A program made the position numbers and the translations under genes. A stretch of 64,000 nucleotides of DNA from Arthrobacter caoxuetaonis (GTDB lineage: Bacteria > Actinomycetota > Actinomycetes > Actinomycetales > Micrococcaceae), in assembly GCF_023921125.1 (NCBI RefSeq), contig NZ_CP099466.1, forward strand, positions 2,294,001 through 2,358,000, given 5' to 3'. Under the pieces are notes generated by a model. That model was given only the letters and a program-made list of their open reading frames with translations. It made no database searches and was not told the origin of the DNA. Shown in pieces: positions 7,837-22,049 of the stretch (position 1 is the first letter of the stretch; each line of letters opens with the position of its first letter).

Positions 7837-9174
7837 ATGCCCACCCGAACGCCAACGTCAGAAGTCCTTAGAGCTCTTCTGACATCCAATTACTTGGACG
7901 GGCAATGCCCGGAGCTAGATTCCGTAATCGCTGCTTCAAGGCACCGCCCTGAGGCCTTTACGACGGTCATTCGAAAAGTATTTTACCGGACCATGGATCA
8001 GCAATTTAAGCGGCCGCAACAAAAGACTCTAGCTGCAACCGCACAATATTATAGACGATTGCGCGGAGTCATCTTGACGGATGAGTACCGATATTTTGAC
8101 GCAGCGCTATCGCTCACCGCTTCTGCGCTCGAATCTGGTATAGCGGCGGCCGCCTCCGGTGATCAAACAAAAGCAATGTCCGTGATTGAAGCTGTGAGGA
8201 GGGAATATACTTTCCAATTCGGAGGCCTTGTAGACAGTCCCGAGGCGGTAGCCTTCCATGTGCTTGCCGGCCAGCTGCTCTCACTTACTGACCGTGAAGC
8301 CGCAGGCTATCATTTCACCAATGTTCAAAGAAGTGAATATAGGCGGCTGGTTCCACTGTTTTATTGGGATTCAGGCGCGACTACCTACTACACGCATGAT
8401 ACCGTGAACACCCAGCGGGCTCGAGACGATATGAAGAAGGCATTAGCAGCACCAATAAGCCTAAGACGCCCGGTGACTGACAACACGACTGTGATCGCAA
8501 TTTCCGTCGATAAGACTTTCTTTCGAATTTACATAGGTTGGTTCCTGTTCTACGCACAACAACTCCCGGAAATCGACTTCGCCATTTATATTTGTGCACC
8601 AGCGGAAGAGGCCCGCACCCTAGTGGAAGACGGCGATCGATTCATAGCAGCACTATCGAATCTCAATAGTGGCTCGACGCCCTCGAATCTTGCGTACTAC
8701 GGGGTTTCGACTCCAGATTTCGTCAACCAAGAGCGAACGTATTATGCATGTGTTCGCTTTTACGCGCTTCCGCATCTGCTAGCTCGATATGACAACGCGT
8801 ACCTTGTGGACGCCGATCTATATTTCGAAAACGATCCTGGAGCGTTCTTGAAAAAAGTACGCGACTATACGTTTGGGACAGTGGTTAATGAGGGACTTAT
8901 CGCTCTGCCGCCATGGCGCCGAAATATGGCTGGTAACGTCGTCGCAAATCGCTCTGTTCTGAGCACTAACCTGCTCGATGATCTTCTAACGTACATCTCT
9001 CACGGTCTAAAAGAATCCACAAGCTGGATGCTTGATCAGAATGCAATCACCTACGCTGTGGAACGTGCAGGACCTGCTGGCGGAGTCCGTTCGCTCAATG
9101 GCGCCGCGCGGCCGACGGTTGCCTCAAAGTTCATGACTCGATGGGAAAAGAACTTCACCGCTGCAAGAACATAG
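7837..9174 (+). CDS. Glycosyltransferase-like protein with DxD motif
   Basis: The 445-residue protein has a helical N-terminal part (about residues 1-200) and a nucleotide-sugar-transferase-like C-terminal part. There TTVIAISVDKTFFRIYIGWFL opens a Rossmann-type fold, and YLVDADLYFENDPGAFL carries a DAD motif at residues 325-327 that would bind a metal and the sugar diphosphate. YACVRFYALPHLLARYDNAY just before it resembles GT8-like families. No membrane segment is clear, so it is probably cytoplasmic. The GGAG before the ATG fits a ribosome site. Base composition is lower in GC than the neighbours, as in the CgeB-like gene at the left edge. Donor and acceptor are unknown. Confidence 0.65.
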   Translation: MPTRTPTSEVLRALLTSNYLDGQCPELDSVIAASRHRPEAFTTVIRKVFYRTMDQQFKRPQQKTLAATAQYYRRLRGVILTDEYRYFDAALSLTASALESGIAAAASGDQTKAMSVIEAVRREYTFQFGGLVDSPEAVAFHVLAGQLLSLTDREAAGYHFTNVQRSEYRRLVPLFYWDSGATTYYTHDTVNTQRARDDMKKALAAPISLRRPVTDNTTVIAISVDKTFFRIYIGWFLFYAQQLPEIDFAIYICAPAEEARTLVEDGDRFIAALSNLNSGSTPSNLAYYGVSTPDFVNQERTYYACVRFYALPHLLARYDNAYLVDADLYFENDPGAFLKKVRDYTFGTVVNEGLIALPPWRRNMAGNVVANRSVLSTNLLDDLLTYISHGLKESTSWMLDQNAITYAVERAGPAGGVRSLNGAARPTVASKFMTRWEKNFTAART

Positions 9175-9501
9175 ACGGAAAAGCCGCAAAGGCAGACCTT
9201 GGTCCGGGTATGGAGTGGCTGATGGCGGCCCACCAGCTCCAATTACCGCTCTGTCCCCGGACCCCGGGGAAGCATAGTGCCCCCGCAATCAACCGCGCCT
9301 CTGGGGGTATGGATACGCGTCATGAGTAGCTGCTCGAGAGTTTGGTGAATATGTCATTGACCCGCGGCGGATGTCTCGCCCGGTCACCCGCAGCATGGAA
9401 ACCTGCGGCTGTCCGCGAGGTCTTCGGTGACGCTATAGAAACTGCATGCCACGCCGGAACCCGACCCTCCGGCCCCGCATACCGGTCGGGTTAAACAGGT
9501 C
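9175..9501. other. Gap with no recognised gene between glycosyltransferase and rRNA operon end
   Basis: About 330 bases follow the glycosyltransferase stop. One short frame continues at 9141-9329 but shows no family features. I see no gene here. Confidence 0.4.
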
Positions 9502-9526
9502 GGGCCCCGCACCAGGTGCGGGGCCC
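9502..9526 (-). terminator. Terminator-like hairpin after rRNA operon
   Basis: A perfect 12-base inverted repeat (GGGCCCCGCACC and its complement) lies about 35 bases beyond the 5S 3' end, with a weak T-rich tail on the minus strand. It fits the end of the rrn transcript. Confidence 0.75.
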
Positions 9527-9560
9527 GTAGCCCGGAACCCCCAGGGGGGTTCTAATGGTT

Positions 9561-9679
9561 GTCCGGCGGTGACCTACTCTCCCACACCCTCCCAGGTGCA
9601 GTACCATCGGCGCTGCGGGTCTTAGCTTCCGGGTTCGGAATGGGACCGGGCGTTTCCCCCGCGCAATGACCGCCGTAAC
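9561..9679 (-). rRNA. rrf: 5S rRNA
   Basis: The minus strand reads GTTACGGCGGTCATTGCG at its start, then CCCGGTCCCATTCCGAAC and TGGGAGAGTAGGTCACCGCC at its end, the standard actinobacterial 5S layout of about 119 bases. The ends pair with each other, which fixes the limits to within a few bases. Confidence 0.95.
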
Positions 9680-9897
9680 CCTACCAACCCGGCACACACC
9701 CACCCGGACCGAGTCCGGTGGTATGGCGGGTAAATCAGTGGATTACACGATAACCGTGTATTCAATTAGTTCCTGCAACCAGAACAACCCTGGCGGGTTG
9801 TTGGTTGGGAACCACATAGTGGACGCAAGCAGCATGATCACAACACCCTGTACGTTGGGAAACCGTTTGAAGTCGTGTTTCCCCAGGTGTTGGTGTG

Positions 9898-13033
<3,136 letters not shown>

Positions 13034-13153
13034 CCACAAAGATCAATAATTAATATCGCTATCGAGAAAACCACGGTTACCAGTACAAGACCGGTCACCA
13101 GGTTTTTCTGAAATTGCACTTAATAATTTTTAAGATGCTCGCGTCCACTATGT

Positions 13154-13167
13154 AGTTCTCAAACAAC
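13154..13167 (-). promoter_or_regulatory. Antitermination/processing box in the 16S-23S spacer
   Basis: The spacer (13034-13501) has no tRNA gene. It holds GTTGTTTGAGAACT on the minus strand, identical over 14 bases to a site before 16S at 15191-15204. Such paired boxes before 16S and 23S are typical of rRNA antitermination and processing signals; the exact role is inferred. Confidence 0.6.
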
Positions 13168-13496
13168 AACCCCGTCACACCCATCCACCAGACCAGGCAC
13201 CCCGCAAGGGGAAACCCACAGCCCGGCATCCGGCATGCGCAGGAAAACCAGAAACAACAGATCCTGTTGCCTCAGGACCCAACAGTGTGCCAAACGATAC
13301 CCACCGGGCAACCCGACCGGCCATGCTTTCCAACCCCCAGAAGGAGGCGTACTCACCAGCCGGACAGAACCCGGAAGAACCTATTTATTGATATTCCACC
13401 CTTGAGCACCCACCGGAGAACATATGTCTCCGACATGGGCATCTCCTGCAAAGCACACATCCAACACTGTGGAAGGACCTGCCACTTTGAGGTGCT

Positions 13497-15030
<1,534 letters not shown>

Positions 15031-15190
15031 ATGTGTTACAGACACACAACCGGAGCCAAGGAAAATTGGCTGCACAGTCATGCACTAAATTCGAAACCAG
15101 CTAAAAAAGCCATTCCAGCCCACGGGGTGGGCCGAACAGCCAGTTCAACCAATCAAAATAATTGGTATCAATAAACTTGGCACACTATTG

Positions 15191-15204
15191 AGTTCTCAAA
15201 CAAC
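15191..15204 (-). promoter_or_regulatory. Antitermination/processing box in the rRNA leader
   Basis: GTTGTTTGAGAACT on the minus strand, about 160 bases before 16S, matches 14 of 14 bases of the box in the 16S-23S spacer. The pair would lie in the leader and the spacer of the same transcript. Confidence 0.6.
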
Positions 15205-15285
15205 AGTCGCATCCGGCCTACTCAGAAAAACCATTTCCGTTTCCGGCTGATTCTTTTTCTTTTCGCACCGCTGCGGTGTTTCATA

Positions 15286-15314
15286 ATTCTATTTCATCGA
15301 TCCGGTTTTAGCAA
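15286..15314 (-). promoter_or_regulatory. Probable rRNA operon promoter
   Basis: On the minus strand, TTGCTA at 15309-15314 and TAGAAT at 15286-15291 are separated by exactly 17 bases, a good sigma-70-type promoter about 250 bases before 16S. The rest of 15315-15647 is intergenic and may hold further promoters; I recognise no gene in it. Confidence 0.55.
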
Positions 15315-15647
15315 TTCGGCGGATTTCCGTGGAAATCGTTTCGAACCGGTCAAACCATCACTCCGAACCACACGAAAGCGTCCGGATTATTTTCCGGCTG
15401 ATTTGTGTGGGTTTTGTTTCCGTTCCGACCATTTCCGGTCGGTGGCAACTCGCTCTACTTTACACACCCCGGGCAGTTCCCGCAACCTGGCAGGAATGTG
15501 TTTCCCTGCACGGCTCCGGTTGCCCTGATGCGCGCTCCCCCGGTCCCGGGTTCACCGTTCTTCCGTGGAAGCGATAATCCATTTTAGGGAGTGCAGCGCC
15601 CCTCGATGCAAGTTCTGCAGCGGTGCCGGTGCTCACATGCCTCCCGC

Positions 15648-16454
15648 TCAGCCGGCAACGCGCAGATACTCCAGCTGTGCGGCGACTGAAAGCTCTGCTG
15701 CGCCCCTCACCGCTGCGGGTACATCCGCATAGACAGCGTCGGTGACTTCCTGCACGGAGGCATCGGCGCCAAGGTCCTCGAGCGCAGCCCGGATCTGGGC
15801 CAGGCGTTCATCCCGGTGGTCCCGGTACGTCAGGACGACGGACTCCAGGTTTTCGAGGTCGGCTCCGTGCGCCGGCAGGACTGCAGCCGGGCCCAGCGTG
15901 CCCAGCTTCTCCAGGCTGGCCATAAAGTCCTGCAGGGTACCGTCCGGGTAATCCAGCACAGTGGTGCCGCGTCCCAGGATGGTGTCCCCTGTCAGGACGG
16001 AACCGTTGGTGCCGTCTTCCGGAAGGAAGAAGCACACCGAGTCGGAAGTGTGTCCGGGTGTAGCAAGGACCTGGATCCTGGTACCGCCGGCCTGAATTGC
16101 CTCACCGTCGCGCAGCGGCTCGCCGCCGAAGCAGAACGCAGGGTCTGCCGCCCGCACCGGTGCGCCGGTCAGTTCATGGAACCGCTGGGCACCTGCGGTG
16201 TGGTCGGGATGCCGGTGCGTAATCAGCACCAGCTCAACGTCTCCGGATGCGGCCAGAGCCGAGAGGTGCAACTCATCCGCGGGTCCCGGGTCAACAACCA
16301 CAGTGGATCCGCCCTCGACCGCCGCGATGATGTAGCTCTTGGTGCCGTCCAGGCTCATGGGCCCGGGGTTGTCGGCCAGCCGGTACCGGGCAAGCGGTGT
16401 GCTGCGCACGATTTCGCCCGGCGCCGGCTGAGCCGAAGCCGCCATCCTAGGCAA
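15648..16454 (-). CDS. Metallo-beta-lactamase fold hydrolase
   Basis: The 268-residue protein carries the zinc motif [12 protein letters not shown] near residue 80 and further ligands in [13 protein letters not shown] and [11 protein letters not shown]. The C-terminal [11 protein letters not shown] and a helical winged tail resemble the LACTB2/RNase Z-related group common in actinobacteria. It is probably a soluble hydrolase of a thioester or nucleic acid; the substrate is not evident. Its start overlaps the end of ilvE by eight bases, so the two are translationally coupled. Confidence 0.85.
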   Translation of the reverse strand: MPRMAASAQPAPGEIVRSTPLARYRLADNPGPMSLDGTKSYIIAAVEGGSTVVVDPGPADELHLSALAASGDVELVLITHRHPDHTAGAQRFHELTGAPVRAADPAFCFGGEPLRDGEAIQAGGTRIQVLATPGHTSDSVCFFLPEDGTNGSVLTGDTILGRGTTVLDYPDGTLQDFMASLEKLGTLGPAAVLPAHGADLENLESVVLTYRDHRDERLAQIRAALEDLGADASVQEVTDAVYADVPAAVRGAAELSVAAQLEYLRVAG

Positions 16455-17553
16455 GCCGGGTCAGCCAGCCGCGGGTGTCCTCCACGGCGCCGGTCTGGAT
16501 ACCCAGGAGTTCCTGGCGGATGCTCATGGTCACGTCGCCTGCAACGGCCTCCGGGGAGCCGATGGTCTCCGTCTCGGACTTCAGTTCGCCCACGGGCGTG
16601 ATGACTGCGGCAGTACCGCAGGCAAAGACCTCAGTGATTTCGCCGGAGGCAACGCCGTCGCGCCATTCATCGAGAGTGATCTTGCGTTCTTCGACCTGCA
16701 GGCCCCGGTCACGGCCGAGCTGCAGGACCGAGTCCCGGGTCACCCCGTGGAGGATGGTGCCCGAGAGCGCCGGGGTAACCAGCCGGCCGTCCTTGAACAC
16801 GAAGAACACGTTCATGCCGCCGAGCTCTTCAACTGCGTTGTCGTTGAATTCGTCCAGGAAGAGCACCTGCTTGCAGCCGTGGGCCTCGCCTTCCATCTGG
16901 GCGATCAGCGATGCCGCATAGTTGCCGCCGCACTTGGCTTCGCCGGTTCCGCCGCGGCCGGCGCGGGCGTACTTGGTGGAAAGCCAGATCGAGACGGGCT
17001 TCAGCTCGCCGCCGAAGTAGTTTCCGGCAGGCGAGGCGATGACCCGGTACGACACCTCGCGTGCGGGGCGGACGCCCAGGAAGGGTTCCGTGGCGATCAT
17101 GAAGGGGCGCAGGTACAGCGACTCCCCGTCACCGGAGGGAACCCATTCCCGGTCAACTGCGGCCAGCTGGCTGATGGACTCCAGGAACAGTTCCTCCGGC
17201 AGTTCCGGAAGGGCAAGGCGCCGGGCCGAAGCGTTCAGGCGTGCAGCGTTGGCCTCGGGGCGGAACGTCCAGATGGAACCGTCAGCGTGGCGGTAGGCCT
17301 TCAGCCCTTCGAAGATTTCCTGGCCGTAGTGCAGGACGGCTGCGGCCGGGTCCATGACGATGGGGCCGTACGGCTCAATGCGCGCGTTCTCCCAGGCACC
17401 AACGCCGGTATCATCCGCCCGGTAGTCAATGACGGCGGTGTGGTCCGTGAAGTGGTTTCCGAATCCCGGATCCGCCAGGACCGCTGAGCGCTCCTCTTCG
17501 GACTTGGGCTGGGCGGATAGCTTCTGGGTGAACTCCAGAGCGCTGACAGACAT
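16447..17553 (-). CDS. ilvE: Branched-chain amino acid aminotransferase
   Basis: The protein (368 residues from the chosen start) transfers the amino group to 2-keto acids in the last step of Val, Leu and Ile synthesis, using pyridoxal phosphate. Visible are [30 protein letters not shown], the conserved [36 protein letters not shown] (which should include the PLP Lys region) and [16 protein letters not shown] chose the ATG at 17553 because AGGAGGAATA lies directly upstream; the frame stays open to 17607 without a site. It neighbours leuB on the same strand. Confidence 0.93.
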   Translation of the reverse strand: MSVSALEFTQKLSAQPKSEEERSAVLADPGFGNHFTDHTAVIDYRADDTGVGAWENARIEPYGPIVMDPAAAVLHYGQEIFEGLKAYRHADGSIWTFRPEANAARLNASARRLALPELPEELFLESISQLAAVDREWVPSGDGESLYLRPFMIATEPFLGVRPAREVSYRVIASPAGNYFGGELKPVSIWLSTKYARAGRGGTGEAKCGGNYAASLIAQMEGEAHGCKQVLFLDEFNDNAVEELGGMNVFFVFKDGRLVTPALSGTILHGVTRDSVLQLGRDRGLQVEERKITLDEWRDGVASGEITEVFACGTAAVITPVGELKSETETIGSPEAVAGDVTMSIRQELLGIQTGAVEDTRGWLTRLA

Positions 17554-17615
17554 TATTCCTCCACGGTGAACGGCCGTGCCGTTCGACGTTCCTATTGATC
17601 GGGTCACTGTTGAGC

Positions 17616-18680
17616 TTATGACACAGCTGCGGCGATCGCATCGCCGATTTCCGCGGTGGTGCGCGTATTTCCTGCCCGGGACGCGACGTCGGACTCTACC
17701 GCCTGCTCCACCCGCTCGGCTTCGGCGTCGAACCCGAGGTGGTGCAGCATCAGGGCTGCGGAAAGGATGGCAGCGGTCGGATCGGCCTTCTGCTGGCCAG
17801 CAATGTCCGGGGCGGAGCCGTGGACCGGTTCGAACATGGACGGGAAGGTCCCCTCCATATTGATGTTGCCGGAGGCAGCCAGGCCGATTCCGCCGGTGAC
17901 GGCGGCGGCGAGGTCGGTGATGATGTCACCGAACAGGTTATCCGTGACGATCACGTCGAACCGGGACGGGTTGGTGGTCAGGAAGATGGTGGCGGCGTCG
18001 ACGTGGAGGTAGTCGGTCTCGACGTCCGGGAAGTCCGCCGCAACGGACTCGAAGGTGCGCTTCCAGAGGCTGCCCGCGTAGACCAGGACATTGTGCTTGT
18101 GTACCAGGGTGAGCTTCTTCCGCGGGCGTTCGCTGGCGCGCCGGAACGCGTCGCGCACCACGCGCTCGACGCCGTGGGCGGTATTCAGGGATACCTCAGT
18201 GGCAATTTCGTGTTCGGTTCCGGTGCGCAGGGATCCGCCGTTGCCGACGTAGGGACCCTCGGTGCCTTCACGGACCACGATGAAATCGATATCGCCGGGG
18301 TTGGCGAGCGGGCTGGCAACCCCCGGGTACAGCTTGGACGGGCGCAGGTTCACGAAGTGGTCGAGGCTGAACCGCAGCTTCAGCAGCATCTCGCGCTCAA
18401 TCAGGCCGGAGGGCATCTGCGTGTCTCCGGGGGCAGCGCCGACCGCTCCGAAGAGGATCGCGTCGTGGCCCTTGAGCGCCTCGAGAGTTTCATCGGGAAG
18501 GGTTTCGCCCGTCCGGAGCCAGTGTTCGGCGCCGAGCTGGTACTCCGTCAGCTCGAACCGGGCGGGTCCGTCCTGCGTCACTGCCTTGAGGACCTTGACG
18601 GCCTCGGCAGTAACCTCAGGACCAATCCCGTCACCGGGAATGACGGCCAGGGAAATAACCTTCGACGCTTCTTCGCTCAT
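17616..18680 (-). CDS. leuB: 3-isopropylmalate dehydrogenase
   Basis: The 354-residue NAD-dependent enzyme oxidises and decarboxylates 3-isopropylmalate in leucine synthesis. The motifs [39 protein letters not shown] (catalytic Lys region) and [15 protein letters not shown] (Mg ligands) are intact and the length is normal. It precedes ilvE on the minus strand with a gap of about 60 bases and is divergent from a histidine kinase gene. A 17-bp operator-like site shared with ilvB lies about 40 bases upstream. Confidence 0.95.
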   Translation of the reverse strand: MSEEASKVISLAVIPGDGIGPEVTAEAVKVLKAVTQDGPARFELTEYQLGAEHWLRTGETLPDETLEALKGHDAILFGAVGAAPGDTQMPSGLIEREMLLKLRFSLDHFVNLRPSKLYPGVASPLANPGDIDFIVVREGTEGPYVGNGGSLRTGTEHEIATEVSLNTAHGVERVVRDAFRRASERPRKKLTLVHKHNVLVYAGSLWKRTFESVAADFPDVETDYLHVDAATIFLTTNPSRFDVIVTDNLFGDIITDLAAAVTGGIGLAASGNINMEGTFPSMFEPVHGSAPDIAGQQKADPTAAILSAALMLHHLGFDAEAERVEQAVESDVASRAGNTRTTAEIGDAIAAAVS

Positions 18681-18720
18681 ACGCCAATTCTAGGAACTGC
18701 GTCCATATAGCGGTCAAGGC

Positions 18721-18737
18721 GTATCACATAATGAGAC
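18721..18737. promoter_or_regulatory. Operator-like site upstream of leuB
   Basis: GTATCACATAATGAGAC matches the perfect palindrome before ilvB at 34711-34727 in 15 of 17 bases (read on the other strand). It lies 41 bases before the leuB ATG. A TTGACC on the minus strand follows it towards leuB and could be a -35 element. Confidence 0.5.
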
Positions 18738-18896
18738 GCACGACGGCGTGACACCGTCCGCGCCGTCCGTCCAGGTGCGGTGCGCAACAGGGCGAGGCGG
18801 ATGGGCTCGCACCGTTCCTGGTCGCAGGGGGCGGCCCCCGACTTCAACCCACGGCATGAGGCCAAGGCGCACCGGCACCCCCTAAAGTTGTTGTTC

Positions 18897-20156
18897 ATGC
18901 TCCTGCACCAACGAATCTATGCCTGGATGCAGGCCAACCCGTTCAAAGTGGATCTGGCCGGTGCAGTTCTGGCCACCTTGGTTTTCGCCTTTCCGTTCCT
19001 GCTCGGCGGCTCCGGCTCGCTGGTCGAGTTTGCCCTCTCCGCAGCCATCACCATGCCTCTCGCCTGGCGGCGCACCCGCCCCGTGCCGGCAGCTGCCGTA
19101 CAGGCCGCTGCGTGCCTGATCCAGCTCCCCGCGGTCCCGGTCACCGGGCTGTTTGCGGACATCTTCGTCCTGCCCATGGTGTACGCGCTGGCCGCCTACG
19201 CACCGCGCTGGGCCAGTCTGGCAGGCCTGCTGCTGGCCATGGTCGGCGGTGTGCTTTTTGTCCTCCAGTACTTCTTCCTGCCCTCGCTGCAGGGCGGCGC
19301 CCTGACCATGCAGCTGGGCGGGACAGCCATAGCGGTCTATCTGGTTGGCATCGTCTCCATCGAAGCGATCGTGCTGGTCTGCTGGACGCTGGGCGACCTG
19401 GCGCGCACCCGCCGCCTGGCCATGGAGTCCCTTCGCGACCGGGCCCGGCGCCTGGAAGTAGAGCGGCAGCAGGAACGGGACCTGGCAGCAGCGGACGAGC
19501 GCACACACATCGCCCGGGAAATGCACGACATCGTGGCGCACTCCCTCTCGGTGATCATCACGCAGGCCGACGGCGCCAGGTATGCGAGCGCAGCGAACCC
19601 GGACATCGCGGTCTCGACGCTGGGCACCATCGCCGAGACCGGGCGCGGTTCGCTCCGGGAGATGCGGCGCCTGCTGGGGGTCCTGCGGGGGGATGAGCAT
19701 TCCTCCACCCGCCCGCTGCCTACCCTCGCGGACGTCGGTGATCTGGTGGAAGGCGTCAAGCGCGCCGGACTGGACGTACAGGTCAGGACGGCCGGTTCCA
19801 TGCGCCGGGCGCTGCCGGCAGGCGCTGAGCTGACGGCCTACCGCGTGATGCAGGAATCCCTGACCAACGTGCTCAAGCATGCCGGCCCCCAGGCCCGGGC
19901 ATGGATGGATCTCGAATGGACGCCCCGCGGCCTGGCACTGACAGTCCAGGACGACGGCCGCGGTGCCGGAGCCGACCAGTCCCCCGCAGCCGCTTCCAGC
20001 CTCCCTGATGGATTGGCCTCGCAGACCGCCGGCCCCGGACAGGGCATCAACGGAATGCGCGAGCGCCTGGCCCTCTACGATGGAACGTTGGAGGCCTCCC
20101 CCGTACCCGGAGGCGGCTTCCGCGTCGCCGCATTCATTCCCTACACGGAGGCTTGA
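18897..20156 (+). CDS. NarL-family sensor histidine kinase
   Basis: The 419-residue membrane kinase has four to five hydrophobic segments in the first ~170 residues, then a linker helix and a HisKA_3 dimerisation domain with AREMHDIVAHSLS, His210 being the phosphoacceptor. The C-terminal HATPase domain has VMQESLTNVLKHA (N box), DDGRGA and GINGMRERL (G boxes). The signal it senses is unknown. The ATG at 18897 is preferred because family proteins start just before the first membrane helix. The response regulator follows after 3 bases. Confidence 0.9.
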   Translation: MLLHQRIYAWMQANPFKVDLAGAVLATLVFAFPFLLGGSGSLVEFALSAAITMPLAWRRTRPVPAAAVQAAACLIQLPAVPVTGLFADIFVLPMVYALAAYAPRWASLAGLLLAMVGGVLFVLQYFFLPSLQGGALTMQLGGTAIAVYLVGIVSIEAIVLVCWTLGDLARTRRLAMESLRDRARRLEVERQQERDLAAADERTHIAREMHDIVAHSLSVIITQADGARYASAANPDIAVSTLGTIAETGRGSLREMRRLLGVLRGDEHSSTRPLPTLADVGDLVEGVKRAGLDVQVRTAGSMRRALPAGAELTAYRVMQESLTNVLKHAGPQARAWMDLEWTPRGLALTVQDDGRGAGADQSPAAASSLPDGLASQTAGPGQGINGMRERLALYDGTLEASPVPGGGFRVAAFIPYTEA

Positions 20157-20159
20157 TAC

Positions 20160-20876
20160 ATGAGCACCCCCTCCCCCGGAGACGGGGAAGCAGTTCCTAT
20201 TCGGGTCGCCCTGGTCGATGACCAGCAGTTGGTCCGCGGCGGCTTCAAGATGCTGGTCAACTCCCAGCCGGACCTCACCGTGGTGGCAGAAGCCGGGGAC
20301 GGCGCAGAAGCCGTCCGGATCCTGGGACAGGTGAGCGCCGACGTCGTCCTGATGGATGTGCGCATGCCCGGGTTGAACGGGATCGAGGCCACCGAACGCA
20401 TCCTGGAACGAAGCGGCCGGGGCGACGGTGAAACTCCGGTCAAGGTCGTCGTCCTGACAACCTTCGACCTGGACGAGTACGCCCTCTCCGCTATCCGGGC
20501 CGGTGCCAGCGGCTTCCTGCTGAAGGATGCCCCGCCGGAGGAACTGCTGGAGGCTATCCGGACTGTTTACCGCGGAGATGCGGTGATAGCGCCGTCGACC
20601 ACCCGCCGCCTGCTGGACCATGTGGCACCCATGCTGCGCGAACCCACTCCCGAGGTCAGCCGGCACGCGGCAAGCGTGGAAACGCTGACTCCCCGCGAGC
20701 GCGAGGTGTTCACGCTCATTGCCGGCGGACTGTCCAATCCGGAAATTGCCGCCAAGCTGTTCCTTTCCGAAGCGACGGTCAAGACGCACGTCGGACACAT
20801 CCTGGCGAAACTGGGAGCCAGGGACCGCGTGCAGGCTGTTGTTATCGCCTACGAGACCGGTATCGTCGCCCCATAA
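20160..20876 (+). CDS. LuxR/NarL-family response regulator
   Basis: The 238-residue protein has a receiver domain (RVALVDDQQLVRGGF, phosphoacceptor Asp66 in VVLMDVRMPG, conserved Lys in SGFLLKDAPPEE) and a C-terminal LuxR helix-turn-helix (LTPREREVFTLIAGGLSN, AKLFLSEATVKTHVGHIL). Phosphorylation by the adjacent kinase should control DNA binding. Its targets may include the ABC exporter genes about 400 bases downstream, a common arrangement, but this is inference. Confidence 0.93.
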   Translation: MSTPSPGDGEAVPIRVALVDDQQLVRGGFKMLVNSQPDLTVVAEAGDGAEAVRILGQVSADVVLMDVRMPGLNGIEATERILERSGRGDGETPVKVVVLTTFDLDEYALSAIRAGASGFLLKDAPPEELLEAIRTVYRGDAVIAPSTTRRLLDHVAPMLREPTPEVSRHAASVETLTPREREVFTLIAGGLSNPEIAAKLFLSEATVKTHVGHILAKLGARDRVQAVVIAYETGIVAP

Positions 20877-20891
20877 CCCAGGAGGTGGCCC

Positions 20892-21206
20892 GTGGCTTCG
20901 GTGGACGACGTCCGTTTCTTCTGTCTGTCCCTGCCGGGCGTCTCTGAACGCCGGAGCTGGAACCAGCCGGCGTGGTTCGCCCGCACGCTAATGGCCAGGA
21001 TGTGGGAAGACGGCGTGCTCACCGTCAAGACCGGGGAACGTGAGGCCCTGGCTGCGATGAACCCGGAAACCTACTACTGGACCCCGCACCACAACCGGTC
21101 CCCGCAGCTGATCCTGGCCCGGCTGGCGCACGTGGACAGGGACGAACTCCAGGAACTGCTGCTTGAGTCCTACCGGCTGGCGGGTTCCCTTCCACCCACG
21201 GGATGA
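20892..21206 (+). CDS. MmcQ/YjbR family protein
   Basis: The 104-residue protein has the MmcQ/YjbR pattern: VRFFCLSLPGVSERRSWNQPAW at the N-terminus, a short sheet with VLTVKTGERE, then YYWTPHHNRSPQLILARL and a C-terminal helix DELQELLLESYRL. The family has a CyaY-like fold and no settled function. The start is a GTG at 20892 with AGGAGG six bases upstream. Confidence 0.8.
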   Translation: MASVDDVRFFCLSLPGVSERRSWNQPAWFARTLMARMWEDGVLTVKTGEREALAAMNPETYYWTPHHNRSPQLILARLAHVDRDELQELLLESYRLAGSLPPTG

Positions 21207-21275
21207 GACTGCGGCTGGAATAACCCGCCCGTTCTCCGATGCGGGTGCATGACCGCGGGCCGTAGCGTTGCAGGC

Positions 21276-22046
21276 ATGACAACCCTTACTGAGCATTCCG
21301 CTGTTCCCGGCCCCGGCAGCTCCACGGCTGCCGCCGCCGCGCTGGCGCTGAACAAGACCTACGGAAAAGGCGACACCGCCGTCCACGCGCTGCGCAACGT
21401 CGATGTGAGCTTTCAAACCGGGACCTTCACCGCCATCATGGGCCCCTCCGGCTCCGGCAAGTCCACGCTGATGCATTGCCTGGCCGGCCTGGACTCAGCT
21501 GACTCAGGCCAGATCTGGATTGGCGGCACGGAGATCACGTCCCTCAAGGACGCGGAGGTCACCCGCCTGCGCCGCGAGAGCGTCGGCTTTGTCTTCCAGT
21601 CCTTCAACCTGGTTCCCACGCTCACTGCCGAGCAGAACATCACCCTTCCCGTCGCCCTGGCCAATGGAAAAACGGATGCCGCCTGGCTGCAGGAAATCAC
21701 CCGTACGCTCGGTCTCGAGGGCCGCCTCGCGCACCGGCCGCATGAGCTCTCCGGCGGCCAGCAGCAGCGCGTGGCCGTGGCGCGGGCCCTGCTGACCCGC
21801 CCGCACGTGGTGTTCGCGGACGAGCCCACCGGCAACCTCGATTCCCGCTCGGGTGCTGAGGTGCTTTCCCTGCTGCGCCGTTCCTCCCGTGAAATGGGAC
21901 AGAGCATCATCATGGTGACCCACGATCCCGTGGCCGCATCCTATGCAGACCGCGTGGTCCTGATGAACGACGGCGAGCTGGTAGGCGAACTCTCCCAGCC
22001 CACACCGGAGAGCGTACTGGCAGCCCTCACCAAGCTGGGGGCGTAA
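21276..22046 (+). CDS. ABC exporter ATP-binding protein (MacB/LolD type)
   Basis: The 256-residue ATPase has Walker A GPSGSGKS, a Q loop in FVFQSFNLVPTLTAEQN, the signature LSGGQQQRVAVARAL, Walker B VVFADEPTGNLD and the switch His in MVTHDP. These variants (with FNLVPTLTAEQN and GNLD) mark the MacB/LolD class that drives FtsX-type permeases. It is followed after 3 bases by its permease. The pair probably exports peptides, lipids or antibiotics, or acts in envelope stress; a neighbouring two-component system may control it. Confidence 0.92.
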   Translation: MTTLTEHSAVPGPGSSTAAAAALALNKTYGKGDTAVHALRNVDVSFQTGTFTAIMGPSGSGKSTLMHCLAGLDSADSGQIWIGGTEITSLKDAEVTRLRRESVGFVFQSFNLVPTLTAEQNITLPVALANGKTDAAWLQEITRTLGLEGRLAHRPHELSGGQQQRVAVARALLTRPHVVFADEPTGNLDSRSGAEVLSLLRRSSREMGQSIIMVTHDPVAASYADRVVLMNDGELVGELSQPTPESVLAALTKLGA

Positions 22047-22049
22047 GCC

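Noticed and set aside
18882..20798. A 638-codon open frame on the minus strand
   Set aside because: It is opposite the histidine kinase and response regulator genes, which are certain.
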